A stretch of 64,000 nt of DNA from an uncultured Thiothrix sp. GTDB taxonomy: Bacteria; Pseudomonadota; Gammaproteobacteria; Thiotrichales; Thiotrichaceae. How positions within the stretch are numbered: the first letter of the stretch is position 1; the number at the start of each line of letters is the position of its first letter. The position numbers were made by a program, and so were the translations under genes. Below the pieces are notes generated by a model. The model worked only from the letters and a program-made list of their open reading frames with translations. It ran no database searches and was not told the DNA's origin. Shown here in pieces: positions 11,282-22,144 of the stretch. Where the stretch lies: assembly GCF_937873765.1 (NCBI RefSeq), contig NZ_CALMZC010000014.1, forward strand, positions 124,001-188,000, written 5' to 3'.

Positions 11282-11307
11282 AAAAAGCCCCTTTATGGGG
11301 CTTTTTT
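11282..11307 (+). terminator. Rho-independent terminator after initiator tRNA
   Basis: AAAAAGCCCC (11282-11291) pairs with GGGGCTTTTT (11297-11306) around a 5-base loop, and the 3' arm continues as a T run. It lies 7 bases after the tRNA and 32 bases before rimP. It would end tRNA transcription or attenuate readthrough into the rimP operon. Confidence 0.88.
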
Positions 11308-11338
11308 ATTACCTCGTAAAATAGCTCTAACGGTTACT

Positions 11339-11827
11339 ATGCAAGAACGTTTAAATGCGCTGATTCACACCACGGTCACAGGTCTTGGCTATGAGTTGTG
11401 GGGCTTTGAATACCGTCCGTATGCGGAAAGTGCTTTATTGCGCATTTTCATCGATTCACCGAATGGTATTACCGTCGATGATTGTGGAAAAGTCAGCAAC
11501 CAGCTAGGTGCTGCTTTAGATGTAGAGGATTTAATTCCAGTGGCCTATGTACTGGAAGTCTCTTCGCCCGGAGTGGATCGAGTGTTATTCACTCCAGAGC
11601 AATATCAACGCTATATCGGCGAAAAACTCAAAGTTCGGACGCAATTACCGGTGCAGGCACGGCGTAATTTTGTGGGTGTGCTGTGTGCAGCCACTGCCGA
11701 AGCCATTACGCTTGAGCTAGAGGATGGGAGCTGCGAAATCCCGTATGCAGTGATTGATCGGGGTCGCTTGGTCTATGAGATGAAAACAACGCCTAAAAAA
11801 GGAAAAAGGAGCGGTGCACATTCATGA
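11339..11827 (+). CDS. rimP: Ribosome maturation factor RimP
   Basis: Cytoplasmic factor needed for 30S subunit maturation. The 162-residue length and the two-domain layout fit: an N-terminal alpha/beta domain with the family sequence VSNQLGAALDVEDLIP...LEVSSPGVDR (about residues 47-83), and a C-terminal SH3-like barrel. No strong ribosome binding site is seen before ATG 11339, but homology begins here. The stop overlaps nusA by 4 bases, and the operon rimP-nusA-infB-rbfA-truB is classical. Confidence 0.95.
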   Translation: MQERLNALIHTTVTGLGYELWGFEYRPYAESALLRIFIDSPNGITVDDCGKVSNQLGAALDVEDLIPVAYVLEVSSPGVDRVLFTPEQYQRYIGEKLKVRTQLPVQARRNFVGVLCAATAEAITLELEDGSCEIPYAVIDRGRLVYEMKTTPKKGKRSGAHS

Positions 11828-13314
11828 ATAAAGAAATCCTCTACGTTGTTGATGCAGTTTCCAACGAAAAAAACGTCGGTAAAAGTTTAATTTTTGAAGC
11901 CGTTGAAACCGCTTTAGCCATGGCGACTCGTAAGCGCTTCGGCATGCATATGGATGTCCGGGTCGCAGTTAACCGCAATACAGGCGATTATGATACTTAT
12001 CGTCGTTGGTTAGTGGTGGATGATGAAGATCCCAACTTTGAAAGTCCTGAGCGCCAAATTTTATTGAGTTATGCACAAAATCGCGGTTTGAGTGCGCAAG
12101 TTGGCGAATATATCGAAGAAAAAATTGAGTCAGTAGAATTTGGGCGGATAGCTGCACAAACCGCTAAACAAGTGATTGTGGCTAAAGTACGTGAGGCAGA
12201 GCGTGAGAAATTAGTCTCTAGCTATCGCGGCAAAGTAGGTCAGCTTATTATGGGCACGGTAAAGCGTGTTGATCGTAAAGGTGTTTTCTTGGATTTGGGC
12301 GATAATGCTGAGGCTTTAATTCCAAGAGAAGAGATGATTCCGCGTGAAATGGTGCATAATAGCGCGCGCATGCGTGGCTATCTGAAAGAAATTCGTCAAG
12401 AACAGCGTGGGCCACAAATTATTGTGAGCCGTAGCGATGTCAATTTCTTGATTGAACTCATGAAGCTTGAAGTTCCTGAAATCAATCAAGAGATGATTGA
12501 TATTATGGGGGCTGCGCGTGATCCTGGTTCACGTGCTAAAGTAGCCGTGCGTGCTAATCTGCCGAACATTGATCCGGTGGGGGCCTGCGTGGGGATGCGT
12601 GGTTCGCGTATTCAGACTGTTACTACCGAATTAAATGGTGAACGGGTCGATATTGTGCTGTGGAATGACGATATCGCGACTTACGTGATGAATGCAATGG
12701 CTCCTGCGGAGGTCTTATCAATTGTGGTCGATGAAGACAAAAAAACTATGGATATTGGGGTTGATAAAGACAAGCTTTCCCAAGCCATCGGTAAAGGTGG
12801 GCAGAATGTACGTTTGGCTAGCGAATTAACTGGCTGGACTTTGAATGTGATGAGTGTAGAAGAAGCTGAGGCGAAAACTGAGGCTGAACAGCAAGCAGTT
12901 TTGGAGTTATTTATTAATCGCCTTGATGTGGATGAAGAAGTGGCCATTATCTTAGTCGAAGAAGGCTTTTCGACTCTTGAAGAAGTCGCTTATGTACCTC
13001 GTGAAGAGTTTTTAGAAATTGAAGCTTTTGACGAGGAAATCGTTAATGAGCTGCGAGAGCGTGCGCGTACTGCCTTATTAACTGAGGCAATTGCCAAAGA
13101 TACGCCTATCCCAGCAGATGACTTATTGACGATGAAAGGTATGGATACTGAATTAGCTTATAAACTAGCTGAAAAAGGTGTCCGTACCATGGAGGATTTA
13201 GCCGAGCAATCGGTTGATGAATTATTAGAGATTGAGGGTATGGACGAGAGTCGTGCTGCTCAATTGATCATGACTGCGCGTGAGCCTTGGTTTAAGGACA
13301 GCGAGTCGGCCTAA
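11824..13314 (+). CDS. nusA: Transcription termination/antitermination factor NusA
   Basis: RNA polymerase-binding factor acting in pausing, termination and antitermination. At 496 residues it matches gammaproteobacterial NusA. Domains in order: N-terminal RNAP-binding domain (1-125), S1 domain (about 135-200, GQLIMGTVKRVDRKGVFLDLGD), two KH domains (about 230-345, including GACVGMRGSRIQ and AIGKGGQNVRLAS), and two C-terminal acidic helix-hairpin-helix repeats (about 365-490, seen as LVEEGFSTLEEVAYV and LAEKGVRTMEDLAEQ). It starts inside the rimP stop and is followed after 19 bases by infB with an AGGAGG site. Confidence 0.97.
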   Translation: MNKEILYVVDAVSNEKNVGKSLIFEAVETALAMATRKRFGMHMDVRVAVNRNTGDYDTYRRWLVVDDEDPNFESPERQILLSYAQNRGLSAQVGEYIEEKIESVEFGRIAAQTAKQVIVAKVREAEREKLVSSYRGKVGQLIMGTVKRVDRKGVFLDLGDNAEALIPREEMIPREMVHNSARMRGYLKEIRQEQRGPQIIVSRSDVNFLIELMKLEVPEINQEMIDIMGAARDPGSRAKVAVRANLPNIDPVGACVGMRGSRIQTVTTELNGERVDIVLWNDDIATYVMNAMAPAEVLSIVVDEDKKTMDIGVDKDKLSQAIGKGGQNVRLASELTGWTLNVMSVEEAEAKTEAEQQAVLELFINRLDVDEEVAIILVEEGFSTLEEVAYVPREEFLEIEAFDEEIVNELRERARTALLTEAIAKDTPIPADDLLTMKGMDTELAYKLAEKGVRTMEDLAEQSVDELLEIEGMDESRAAQLIMTAREPWFKDSESA

Positions 13315-13333
13315 CTCAACAGGAGGACAATAA

Positions 13334-16165
13334 ATGTCAGATATTCAGGTAAAAGCACTCGCCGCGATGGTGAAAGCTCCTGTTGATGTATTGATGCGAC
13401 AGCTAAAAAAAGCAGGCATTGAGGTCAACAGCCCAGAAGATAAAATTACGGATGCGCAAAAGCTGATGTTGTTAGAGCGTATTAAAAACGAAGCAAGTAG
13501 TGGACGAACTGAGACGGTGGATAATCGTAATACAGGTGCAGGTAAAATTACTTTAAAGCGTGCTACTCCTGGTGGAGCTGGTGGTAATGACCGCAAACCG
13601 CAGGGTGTCGAGGTAAGACGCAAGAAAACTATTAACCTGCGTAATAGTGAAGCAGAGGCTCAGGCGGATCGTGCTGCAGAGCAGCGTGCTGAGGTTTTAG
13701 CCCGTCAAGCACAGTCTGATCGTCGTACCCGTGAAGCTTTAATTGAAAAAGCTGAACGTGAACGGCGTGAACTCGAGCTACAACGTATTCGCCGTCAAAA
13801 AGAAGCTGCTGCACAAGTACAGGTACCTGTTACAGTCGCTCCCGTTGAAGTGGTTGTGGCATCTCAAGCAGTCATTGTTGAGCCAGTAGCTGTTGAAAAT
13901 ACTGCTAATTTGGTTTCGGTAGCAGAAGCTACGCCTGTTTCAATACCATCTGTGGAAATTGAGCAGCCAGTGGTGGCTCCGGCATCACAGGATGCAAATC
14001 CTGAGTTTATCGAAGAGAATGAGTCTCCGGAAGCAGTTGCAGGTAGAGATGTAGCGCCGGTTTCAGGGATGGAGCAACGTCAGATCGTAGCAGATGCGGC
14101 TCGTCAAGAGGCTTCAGATGCTCTCAAACGTCGTCCGTCGCGTGCCAAGCCTAAGCAGTCGTTAGCACCGAAACATGTGATTGGTTTAGAGGATGAAGAG
14201 CCTGCTGAGCGTGTTGCTTCGCCTTTAGTCGATAACGATGAGGGTGATGAAGCTAAACGTGGTGAGAAGAAAAAAGTTAAAACCCGTGGACGTGAGAATG
14301 AGCGTGGGAATACACCGGTTATTCAACATAAGGGCAACAAACGTAAACCGGGTCGTGCTCCAGAGCGCGAGGTAAAACACGGTTTCGAGAAACCGACTGC
14401 GCCAGTGATTCGGGAAATCGAAATTCCATCGACCATTCTTGTTTCTGACTTAGCACAGAAGCTGGCGATTCGTGCCACAGACATCATTAAATCGATGATG
14501 AAAATGGGCATGATGGTGACAATTAACCAATCTATTGATCAAGAAACTGCAATTCTGGTCGCAGAGGAGTTGGGTCACAAAGCTACTCCAATGCAAGTAA
14601 TGGATGATGAGGCGATCTTAGCGTCTGTATTAGGTGACAACAGTGATGTTGAGGTAGAAACGCGTCCACCCGTGGTTACTATCATGGGTCACGTTGATCA
14701 CGGTAAAACCTCCTTGCTGGATTATATCCGCAAAACACGGGTTGCTTCGGGTGAAGCTGGTGGGATTACTCAGCATATCGGGGCTTATCATGTGGATACG
14801 AGCCGTGGGACTGTTACTTTCTTAGATACGCCCGGTCATGCGGCCTTTACTAAAATGCGCGCGCGTGGTGCACAAGTCACCGATATTGTTATTCTGATCG
14901 TGGCTGCTGATGATGGTGTCATGCCACAAACCAAAGAAGCGATTCAGCACGCAAAAGAAGCGAATGTACCGATGGTGGTGGCGATTAATAAGATCGATAA
15001 ACCACAAGCTGATGTGGATCGGGTTTTAAACGATCTATCGCAAGTTAATGTACTTACGGAAGAGTGGGGCGGCGATGTCCCAGTAGTACGCGTATCAGCG
15101 AAGACGGGAGTTGGTATTGATGAACTGCTTGAGACTATTCTGTTGGTAGCCGAAGTGCAAGAACTTAAAGCTCCAGTCGATGTACCTGCTAAAGGTACAG
15201 TGATTGAAGCGAGTATTGAGCGCGGTCGAGGTGCGGTCGCGACAGTATTGATTCGTGAAGGCACATTACGCAAAGGCGATATTCTCCTTTGTGGTACTCA
15301 ATATGGGCGGGTACGTGCATTGTTTGATGAGACCGGTCGTTCAGTGAAAGAAGCGGGGCCATCGATCCCAGTTGCAGTGGTTGGTTTATCTTCTGCGCCT
15401 GAAGCGGGTGACGAGGCTTTCGTCGTGAGTGATGAGCGTAAAGCTCGTGAAATTGCTGAGCTGCGCCAAGAGAAGTTACGTGATAGCCGCTTCGCTGCAC
15501 AAAACAGTTCCAAGCTGGATAATATGTTTAGCCAGATGCAAACCGGTGCACGTGCACAGATTAATCTCTTGGTTAAAGCGGATGTGCAGGGTAGCGTCGA
15601 GGCGATTCGTAGCGAGTTACTCAAGCTTTCAACCGACGAAGTTGAAGTGCGGATTATCTCTTCAGGCATTGGTGGCTTGAATGAGAGTGATATGGACTTA
15701 GCAGCCGCCTCTAAAGCGATTGTGGTAGCCTTTAACGTGCGTGCCGATGCAGGGGCACGCCGCTTAGCGCAAGATAATGATGTAGAGATTCGTTACTACA
15801 GCATTATTTACGACGTCATTAATGATGTACGTGCAGCGATGAGCGGTATGTTGTCTCCAGAAACTCGTGAAGTCTTCTTAGGCTTGGCTGAAGTTCGCAA
15901 TGTGTTCCGCGCTTCTGGCTTTGGTCAGGTTGCAGGTTGCTTGGTGGTTGAAGGTGTAGTGCGCCGTGGTAACCCTATCCGTGTATTGCGTGATAATGTG
16001 GTTATCTATGAAGGTGAATTGGAGTCTTTACGTCGCCATCGTGATGATGTGAAAGAGGTTCAGGTCGGTACTGAGTGCGGTATTGCGGTGAAAGACTACA
16101 ACGATGTGCGGGTAGGCGACCAAATTGAGGTCTTCGAGCATGTACAAGTGGCGCGGAGTATCTAA
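13334..16165 (+). CDS. infB: Translation initiation factor IF-2
   Basis: GTPase that brings formyl-Met-tRNA to the 30S subunit and promotes subunit joining. The 943-residue protein has an N-terminal IF2_N helix domain. A long low-complexity region rich in R/E/A/V follows (about 65-370), then a second IF2_N-like segment (about 372-425). The G domain has its P-loop GHVDHGKT at about residue 452, DTPGHAAF and NKID. Domains II-IV follow, ending near [15 protein letters not shown]. The start has AGGAGG at 13320-13325. The stop and rbfA start share one base (TAATG). Confidence 0.97.
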   Translation: MSDIQVKALAAMVKAPVDVLMRQLKKAGIEVNSPEDKITDAQKLMLLERIKNEASSGRTETVDNRNTGAGKITLKRATPGGAGGNDRKPQGVEVRRKKTINLRNSEAEAQADRAAEQRAEVLARQAQSDRRTREALIEKAERERRELELQRIRRQKEAAAQVQVPVTVAPVEVVVASQAVIVEPVAVENTANLVSVAEATPVSIPSVEIEQPVVAPASQDANPEFIEENESPEAVAGRDVAPVSGMEQRQIVADAARQEASDALKRRPSRAKPKQSLAPKHVIGLEDEEPAERVASPLVDNDEGDEAKRGEKKKVKTRGRENERGNTPVIQHKGNKRKPGRAPEREVKHGFEKPTAPVIREIEIPSTILVSDLAQKLAIRATDIIKSMMKMGMMVTINQSIDQETAILVAEELGHKATPMQVMDDEAILASVLGDNSDVEVETRPPVVTIMGHVDHGKTSLLDYIRKTRVASGEAGGITQHIGAYHVDTSRGTVTFLDTPGHAAFTKMRARGAQVTDIVILIVAADDGVMPQTKEAIQHAKEANVPMVVAINKIDKPQADVDRVLNDLSQVNVLTEEWGGDVPVVRVSAKTGVGIDELLETILLVAEVQELKAPVDVPAKGTVIEASIERGRGAVATVLIREGTLRKGDILLCGTQYGRVRALFDETGRSVKEAGPSIPVAVVGLSSAPEAGDEAFVVSDERKAREIAELRQEKLRDSRFAAQNSSKLDNMFSQMQTGARAQINLLVKADVQGSVEAIRSELLKLSTDEVEVRIISSGIGGLNESDMDLAAASKAIVVAFNVRADAGARRLAQDNDVEIRYYSIIYDVINDVRAAMSGMLSPETREVFLGLAEVRNVFRASGFGQVAGCLVVEGVVRRGNPIRVLRDNVVIYEGELESLRRHRDDVKEVQVGTECGIAVKDYNDVRVGDQIEVFEHVQVARSI

Positions 16166-16587
16166 TGCCCTCACATTCACCTCGTCAGGGTTATTCACGT
16201 AGTGACCGTGTTGCTGAGCAGTTACAGCGTGATTTAGCTCAGCTAGTGCGCGAGTTAAAAGACCCGCGTCTTGGCATGGTTACACTGTTAGATGTGGTTG
16301 TTTCTAAAGACTTAGCGCATGCGAAAGTTTGGTTTGATGTCTTAGATGTTGATCAGGCGAAACCAGCGGAAGAAATTCTCAATCATGCAGCGGGCTTCCT
16401 GCGGCATGAATTGGGGCGTGGCTTGAAACTGCGCGTTACGCCAGAGCTTAAGTTCTTCTATGATGATACTCAACGCCGTGGTAATGAACTCTCCGCGATT
16501 ATTGATCAAGCGGTTGCTTCAGATCGTTTGAATCATCCCGATGATGAGCCTGAGCAGGCTAAGCCAGACTTAGACTCTGAAAAGTAA
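16165..16587 (+). CDS. rbfA: 30S ribosome-binding factor RbfA
   Basis: Small KH-like protein that binds the 16S 5' region and completes 30S maturation. The 140-residue length is normal, and the family segments DRVAEQLQRDLAQLVRELKDPR, FLRHELGRGLKLRVTPELKFFYDD are plain. It starts within the infB stop codon. The C-terminal tail (about 118-140) is acidic and probably disordered. It stands in the standard place between infB and truB. Confidence 0.95.
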   Translation: MPSHSPRQGYSRSDRVAEQLQRDLAQLVRELKDPRLGMVTLLDVVVSKDLAHAKVWFDVLDVDQAKPAEEILNHAAGFLRHELGRGLKLRVTPELKFFYDDTQRRGNELSAIIDQAVASDRLNHPDDEPEQAKPDLDSEK

Positions 16588-16592
16588 TCCTC

Positions 16593-17504
16593 TTGGCACC
16601 CTGTCAGTTTCGCAAACTCGATGGAATTTTATTGCTAGATAAGCCTTTAGGCATGTCTAGCAATAAGGCTTTGCAAGAGGCGCGTTTCCTATTTGCTGCC
16701 GAAAAAGCGGGGCATACGGGTAGTTTAGATCCTCTCGCTAGCGGCCTGCTTCCTCTCTGTTTTGGTGAAGCTACCAAAGTTTCTGGCTTTCTCCTCGATG
16801 CAGATAAATCCTATATCACCACCGCACGTTTTGGTTATACCAGTAATACGGGCGACGAGGAGGGTGAGAAGCAACTCATTCAAGCCCATCCCAAGATCAC
16901 TTCTGAAAAACTTGAGGTGGTTTTAGCTCAATTTCGTGGTGAAATTCAGCAAATTCCCCCCATGTATTCCGCTTTAAAAAAAGATGGCCAGCCGCTTTAT
17001 AAATTAGCTCGCCAAGGGATTGAGGTGGAGCGTGTACCGCGTAATGTAGTAATTCATGATTTAAAGCTTTTAGACTGTTCCGCTGAAAGTGCCACTTTAG
17101 AGGTGCAATGTAGTAAAGGCACTTATATTCGTAGTTTAGTAGAGGATATTGGAGCGACCTTAGGGGTTGGTGCTTATGTGGCTAGTTTGCGGCGTACAGC
17201 AGTCTCCCCATTCAATAGCTTGCCGATGTATAGTTTAGAGGCATTGACAGCTTTTAAAGATCAACGAGAGCACTTAGATGAGCTATTACTGCCTATTGAT
17301 CAAGCGCTCATGCATTTGCCTGAATTGGATTTAAATGAAGCAGAATCTTTGTTAATTCAGCAAGGACAAAAGCTCGCTTTAGAGAAAAATATTCAGCCCG
17401 GACTTTATCGCTTGTATAAAAATATCAATGAGCAGGCACAGTTTATGGGTATGGGGGAACTCAGCAATAATGTATTGCGAGTCAAGCGCTTATTAGCCTA
17501 TTGA
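16593..17504 (+). CDS. truB: tRNA pseudouridine(55) synthase TruB
   Basis: Makes pseudouridine 55 in the T-loop of tRNAs. The N-terminal motif GILLLDKPLGMSSNKAL and the catalytic motif GHTGSLDPLASGLLPLCFGEATK, with Asp in SLDP as nucleophile, are intact, as is KGTYIRSLVEDIG. At 303 residues it has normal length including the C-terminal PUA-like part. The only start in frame before the homology is TTG 16593, 5 bases after rbfA. No rpsO follows, unlike in E. coli; the next gene is convergent. Confidence 0.95.
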   Translation: MAPCQFRKLDGILLLDKPLGMSSNKALQEARFLFAAEKAGHTGSLDPLASGLLPLCFGEATKVSGFLLDADKSYITTARFGYTSNTGDEEGEKQLIQAHPKITSEKLEVVLAQFRGEIQQIPPMYSALKKDGQPLYKLARQGIEVERVPRNVVIHDLKLLDCSAESATLEVQCSKGTYIRSLVEDIGATLGVGAYVASLRRTAVSPFNSLPMYSLEALTAFKDQREHLDELLLPIDQALMHLPELDLNEAESLLIQQGQKLALEKNIQPGLYRLYKNINEQAQFMGMGELSNNVLRVKRLLAY

Positions 17505-17559
17505 GCAGTCAAATCCAATAGGTCTAAGTGAATGCTTGCTTGGTTTTTATCTCAAACTT

Positions 17560-19749
17560 TTAGCTCTTAAGCATTCCACGTGCCCTTGCAGTATGCAGCT
17601 TTTTGTAACTTTCAATTAGGCGTAAATGTTTATCCAAACCTTCAAGCTGGCTATTAGTAGGCGTCAGCCCATAAAAACGTACACTGCCTTCCACTGAACC
17701 TAGCACGGCATCCATGACTGTTTGGCCAAACAGTCGAGTTAAATTAGGTAGAAAATCTGTTATGGCTAGTTCTTCATCCAATTCAATGGTTAATACGGTT
17801 TGCAGTGCTCGATAAAACAAGCCACGTTCAACTGTATTAGTATTGTATTGCAAGAATTGTTCAACTTTTTCGAGCGCTTCTTCATGCTGAGCTAGAGCTA
17901 AATGGATCAGGAGTTTTAGCTCTAAAATAGTTAGCTGACCCCAGACCGTGTTTTCGTCAAACTCAATACCAATCAGGGTAATAATATCTGTGTAATCATC
18001 AAGTTGGCTATCCTCTAATCGCTCAACTAAATCATTTAATTGCTCATCGGATAGTTGATGTAAGTTCAAAATATCATGGCGATAATCCAAGGCTTTATTG
18101 GTGTTATCCCAGATTAAATCTTCAATCGGATACACTTCAGAATAATCCGGCACTATAATCCGGCAAACAGGCAGACCCAAATCTTCATGAACTGCCATGT
18201 AAACTTCTTTGCCTAGTGCTTCTAAAATGGCGAATAAACGCTGCGCCTCTTGTGCAGTCGTACCGGAAAAATCCCACTCACAGAACTCATAATCAGCCTT
18301 GTTACTGAAAAAACGCCAAGAAATTACTCCTGAAGAATCAATAAAATGCTCGACGAAATTATTCGGTTCAGACACCGCTAAGCTATTAAAAGTAGGGGGC
18401 TGAAAATCATTTAAGCCTTCAAAGCTGCGCCCCTGCAATAGTTCAGTTAAGCTACGCTCTAACGCAATTTCTAAGCTTGGATGTGCGCCAAAAGACGCAA
18501 ATACGCCGCCATTGTGTGGATTCATTAAGGTCACACAAGCAACAGGAAATTGCCCGCCTAAAGATGCATCTTTAACCAGCACCGGAAAACCTTGCGCTTC
18601 GAGTGCCCTAATGCCGTCTATTAGTTTGGGGTATTTGCTCAAAACTGCAGGTGGCACATCAGGTAGGGTTAATTCATTTTCAATAATTTCTTTTTTGACC
18701 GCACGCTCGAAAATTTCCGATAAACATTGTACCTGCGCTTCAGCGAGGGTATTACCCGCACTCATGCCATTACTGAGATACAGGTTTTCCAACAAATTAG
18801 AGGGGAAATAGACGATTTCACCATCCGATTGACGCACAAAGGGCAAAGCACAGATTCCGCGTGTTTTATTGCCGGAGTTGGTATCAATTAAATGCGCGGT
18901 ACGCAACTCGCCATCAGGGTTGTAAATGGCAAGGCAGTAATCATCCAATAATCCTTTTGGTAAGCGTCCATTTAAGCCTGCTTTGAACCAACGTTCATTC
19001 GGATAATGTACGAAAGCACTATTTGCGATGGCTTCACCGAAATATTGGTCATTATAGAAAAAATTACAGCTTAAGCGTTCAATGAACTCACCTAAAGCTG
19101 AACAGAGTGCACTTTCTTTACTAACACCTTTGCCATTGGTAAAGCACGTGGGGGAGGCTGAATCACGAATATGTAAAGACCACACATGCGGGACGAGATT
19201 TCGCCACGAAGCAATCTCAATTTTCATGCCTAAATTCGCCAGGATTTGAGTCATGTTGGCAATCGTTTGCTCTAAAGGTAAATCCTTACCCGCGATAAAC
19301 GTACGTGCTTCGCTATCTGGCTTGAAGGTTAGTAAAGCTTGCGCATCTTCATCTAAATTATTGACGGTTGCAATCTGAAACTCAGGCTCGGCTTGCACTA
19401 CTTTTTTGACGGTACAGCGTTCAATCGAACGCAAAATGCCTTCCCGATCTTTCGCAGAAAAGCTTTCTGGCAACTCCACTTGAATCTTAAAAATCTGCTG
19501 ATAACGATTTTCAGGGTCGACGATATTGTTTTGTGACAGGCGAATCTGCTCGGTCGGCAAATTACGTGCTAAACAGTAGACGCGTACAAAATAGCCTGCA
19601 CAGAGTGCTGAAGACGCTAAAAAGTAATCAAAGGGGCTAGGAGCAGAACCATCGCCTTTATAACGGATTGGCTGATCCGTGATGACCGTAAAATCATCAA
19701 ATTTGGCTTCAAGCCGCAGATTTTCAAGAAAGTTAACTTTAATTTCCAT
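17560..19749 (-). CDS. ycaO: OsmC/YcaO fusion protein (probable S12 methylthiolation partner)
   Basis: Two-domain protein of 729 residues. Residues 1 to about 140 are an OsmC/Ohr-type domain with the two family cysteines (C50 in SSALCAG, C112 in ERCTVKK). From about 150 the sequence aligns from memory with E. coli YcaO (TFIAGKDLPLEQTIANM, WRNLVPHVWSLHIRD, CFTNGKGVSKESAL, ALGEFIERLS), followed by the helical C-terminal part. E. coli YcaO assists RimO in beta-methylthiolation of ribosomal protein S12. The role of the fused OsmC domain is unknown to me; a peroxidase or sulfur-handling role is inference. It is convergent with truB and stands alone. Confidence 0.88.
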   Translation of the reverse strand: MEIKVNFLENLRLEAKFDDFTVITDQPIRYKGDGSAPSPFDYFLASSALCAGYFVRVYCLARNLPTEQIRLSQNNIVDPENRYQQIFKIQVELPESFSAKDREGILRSIERCTVKKVVQAEPEFQIATVNNLDEDAQALLTFKPDSEARTFIAGKDLPLEQTIANMTQILANLGMKIEIASWRNLVPHVWSLHIRDSASPTCFTNGKGVSKESALCSALGEFIERLSCNFFYNDQYFGEAIANSAFVHYPNERWFKAGLNGRLPKGLLDDYCLAIYNPDGELRTAHLIDTNSGNKTRGICALPFVRQSDGEIVYFPSNLLENLYLSNGMSAGNTLAEAQVQCLSEIFERAVKKEIIENELTLPDVPPAVLSKYPKLIDGIRALEAQGFPVLVKDASLGGQFPVACVTLMNPHNGGVFASFGAHPSLEIALERSLTELLQGRSFEGLNDFQPPTFNSLAVSEPNNFVEHFIDSSGVISWRFFSNKADYEFCEWDFSGTTAQEAQRLFAILEALGKEVYMAVHEDLGLPVCRIIVPDYSEVYPIEDLIWDNTNKALDYRHDILNLHQLSDEQLNDLVERLEDSQLDDYTDIITLIGIEFDENTVWGQLTILELKLLIHLALAQHEEALEKVEQFLQYNTNTVERGLFYRALQTVLTIELDEELAITDFLPNLTRLFGQTVMDAVLGSVEGSVRFYGLTPTNSQLEGLDKHLRLIESYKKLHTARARGMLKS

Positions 19750-19799
19750 GCACGGAGGTTCCGAGATAAAAGTGAGCCAGATTGTGGCAATAACCTAGC

Positions 19800-21407
19800 T
19801 TAACGATGACAGTAATGCATGCTGATTGGGTCAAGAATCGTAGGCGTCTTTTCAAATTTCGGATTCGGCTTTGGATAGTCTAGGGTATAATGTAAACCTC
19901 GACTTTCCTTACGGCTCAAGGCAGAGCGGATAATCAACCAAGCCACCATGGCTAAATTACGCAGCTCGATCAAATCGCTGGTAATGCGGAAATGAGCGTA
20001 ATACTCATTAATTTCGCTAAGTAATAGCTCAATCCGATGCTGGGCGCGTTGTAAGCGTTTAGTAGTGCGTACTATGCCTACATAGTCCCACATGAAGCGG
20101 CGAATTTCGTCCCAGTTGTGAGTGACTACGACGAGTTCATCGGAGTCAGTGACGCGGCTTTCATCCCAAGCAGGCAATTCTGGTGGGGTAAATTCCTCAT
20201 CTAAGCGCTGCGCAATATCCGTACTAGCCGCCTGACCGAACACAATGCACTCTAATAAAGAGTTACTCGCCATGCGGTTGGCGCCATGTAAGCCGGTGTA
20301 CGCAGCCTCACCAATGCAGTAAAGGCCGTCAATATCCGTTTTACCGTGTAGATTAGTGAGTACACCGCCGCAGGTATAATGTGCAGCAGGTACTACCGGA
20401 ATGGGTTGCTTAGTCATGTCATAGCCAAATTCTAAACAGGTGGCATATACATTCGGGAAATGGCTTTTAATGAACTCAGCAGGCTTATGGCTAATATCCA
20501 GATAAACACAGGCAATCCCTAAGCGTTTCATTTCATGGTCAATGGCACGGGCTACAATATCGCGCGGGGCTAACTCGGCACGCGGATCGAATTTAGGCAT
20601 GAAGCGTGTGCCATCCGGTAATAATAAATGTCCACCTTCACCGCGTACTGCTTCCGTAATCAGATGTGATTTAGCACGTGGGTGATAGAGACAAGTCGGA
20701 TGGAATTGCATGAATTCCATGTTCGCGATTCGACAACCTGCTCGCCAAGCCATTGCTATTCCATCACCGCTTGCCCCATCTGGATTGCTGGTATACAAAT
20801 AAACTTTACTGGCGCCACCGGTGGCAATCACTGTGAAACGTGCACGCATGGGTTCGATGCTTTGATCTTGGCGATTGTGTACATACGCGCCAACCACGCG
20901 ATTGCCAGCCATGCCGAGTTTACGGGTAGTAATCAGATCAATGGCGATATGCTGCTCGAAAGTGTGAATATTTTCACGCTGCCGTAAGCGCTCGACTAAC
21001 GTAGTTTCTAAAGCATAACCACTAGCATCGGCTGCATGCGCAATCCGGCGATGACTATGCCCCCCTTCACGGGTTAAATGCAGCGGTGAATTTTGGTCGT
21101 GATCATCTTCGCGGGTAAAGGGGACACCTTCATCCAGTAGCCAATTAATCGATTGAGCACCATGTTCAACCGTAAAGCGAACTGCATCAACATTGCACAG
21201 GCCAGCGCCTGCATTTAAGGTATCAGCCACATGCGACTCCGTGCTATCGCGCACATCTAGGACGGCTGAAATCCCCCCTTGTGCATAATACGTGCTACCT
21301 TCAGTAATAGCATTCTTGCTGAGTACAGCAATTTGACAGGTTTGGGGTAGATTAAGAGCCAAAGTTAAACCGGCGGCTCCACTGCCTATTATCAACACAT
21401 CATACAT
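19800..21407 (-). CDS. nadB: L-aspartate oxidase
   Basis: FAD enzyme that oxidises L-aspartate to iminoaspartate, the first step of de novo NAD synthesis. The N-terminal dinucleotide motif [17 protein letters not shown], the [14 protein letters not shown] segment, the [13 protein letters not shown] active-site region and [18 protein letters not shown] match the family. 535 residues is normal. It is divergent from rpoE across 126 bases, the arrangement seen in E. coli and Pseudomonas. No nadA or nadC is in the window. Confidence 0.96.
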   Translation of the reverse strand: MYDVLIIGSGAAGLTLALNLPQTCQIAVLSKNAITEGSTYYAQGGISAVLDVRDSTESHVADTLNAGAGLCNVDAVRFTVEHGAQSINWLLDEGVPFTREDDHDQNSPLHLTREGGHSHRRIAHAADASGYALETTLVERLRQRENIHTFEQHIAIDLITTRKLGMAGNRVVGAYVHNRQDQSIEPMRARFTVIATGGASKVYLYTSNPDGASGDGIAMAWRAGCRIANMEFMQFHPTCLYHPRAKSHLITEAVRGEGGHLLLPDGTRFMPKFDPRAELAPRDIVARAIDHEMKRLGIACVYLDISHKPAEFIKSHFPNVYATCLEFGYDMTKQPIPVVPAAHYTCGGVLTNLHGKTDIDGLYCIGEAAYTGLHGANRMASNSLLECIVFGQAASTDIAQRLDEEFTPPELPAWDESRVTDSDELVVVTHNWDEIRRFMWDYVGIVRTTKRLQRAQHRIELLLSEINEYYAHFRITSDLIELRNLAMVAWLIIRSALSRKESRGLHYTLDYPKPNPKFEKTPTILDPISMHYCHR

Positions 21408-21487
21408 AGTGTGCGTTTATCCTTGATACCCTGAATTAGCGGTTGAAAATATTCTATTCTTAACTCGCACACTGTAGCATATAACGC

Positions 21488-21505
21488 TTTCGGAAATGAC
21501 CGAAA
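21488..21505. repeat. Inverted repeat in the rpoE 5' region
   Basis: TTTCGG (21488-21493) and CCGAAA (21500-21505) form a perfect 6-base inverted repeat with a 6-base loop, 28 bases before the rpoE ATG. It could be a short 5'-UTR hairpin or an operator half-site pair. A weak -35/-10 pair (TTCTTA, 17 bases, TATAAC) lies just upstream. Such short repeats also occur by chance. Confidence 0.35.
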
Positions 21506-21533
21506 CACACTAACCGTAAGGAGTAATGCCCGC

Positions 21534-22109
21534 ATGGGCACGAGTTTAACTGATCTTGAGCTAGTTCAACGTGTTCAAGCCGGGGATAAAAAATCTTTTG
21601 ATGTTTTAGTATTAAAATATCAGCATAAAGTGATTAATCTAGTCATGCGCTATATGCACGACCCCGATACTGCACAAGATGTTGCTCAAGAAACCTTTAT
21701 TAAGGCTTATCGTGGCTTAAAGAATTTCCGTGGTGAGTCCGCTTTTTATACATGGTTGTATCGGATTGCGATTAATACCGCGAAGAATCATCTCGTCTCA
21801 CAAGGTCGGCGTGCGCCAACCAATGATATTGATGCAGATGAAGCGGAACAATTTGAGGGTGAGTCGGCTCTAAAGGAATACGGCACACCAGAAAATGAAA
21901 TGCTGCGCGATGAAATCCAATCCATCGTCAGTAATGCCATCGATGCATTACCGGATGATTTGCGCACGGCAATTGTGCTACGCGAGCTAGAAGGGATGAG
22001 CTACGAAGAAATAGCAGAGGCAATGGATTGCCCCATTGGTACTGTGCGTTCACGGATTTTTCGTGCGCGTGAGTCAATTGATAAGGTTTTGCAACCCTTA
22101 TTGCGTTAG
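21534..22109 (+). CDS. rpoE: RNA polymerase sigma factor RpoE (sigma-E/AlgU)
   Basis: Extracytoplasmic-function sigma factor directing the envelope stress response. At 191 residues it has sigma region 2 (DVLVLKYQHKVINLVMRYM, DAQDVAQETFIKAYRGL-like sequence near 45-60) and region 4 with its helix-turn-helix (GMSYEEIAEAMDCPIGTVRSRIFRARE, about 150-176). An AAGGAG lies 10 bases before ATG 21534. It is followed by rseA, rseB and rseC, so its own anti-sigma control is encoded in the same operon. Confidence 0.96.
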   Translation: MGTSLTDLELVQRVQAGDKKSFDVLVLKYQHKVINLVMRYMHDPDTAQDVAQETFIKAYRGLKNFRGESAFYTWLYRIAINTAKNHLVSQGRRAPTNDIDADEAEQFEGESALKEYGTPENEMLRDEIQSIVSNAIDALPDDLRTAIVLRELEGMSYEEIAEAMDCPIGTVRSRIFRARESIDKVLQPLLR

Positions 22110-22144
22110 GCAGTCTAAGGCATGTAGAACTCAGGTAAAATATT

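Noticed and set aside
14944..15669. Several minus-strand open frames inside infB
   Set aside because: Shadows of the IF-2 G domain and domain II; no start signals and no recognisable proteins.
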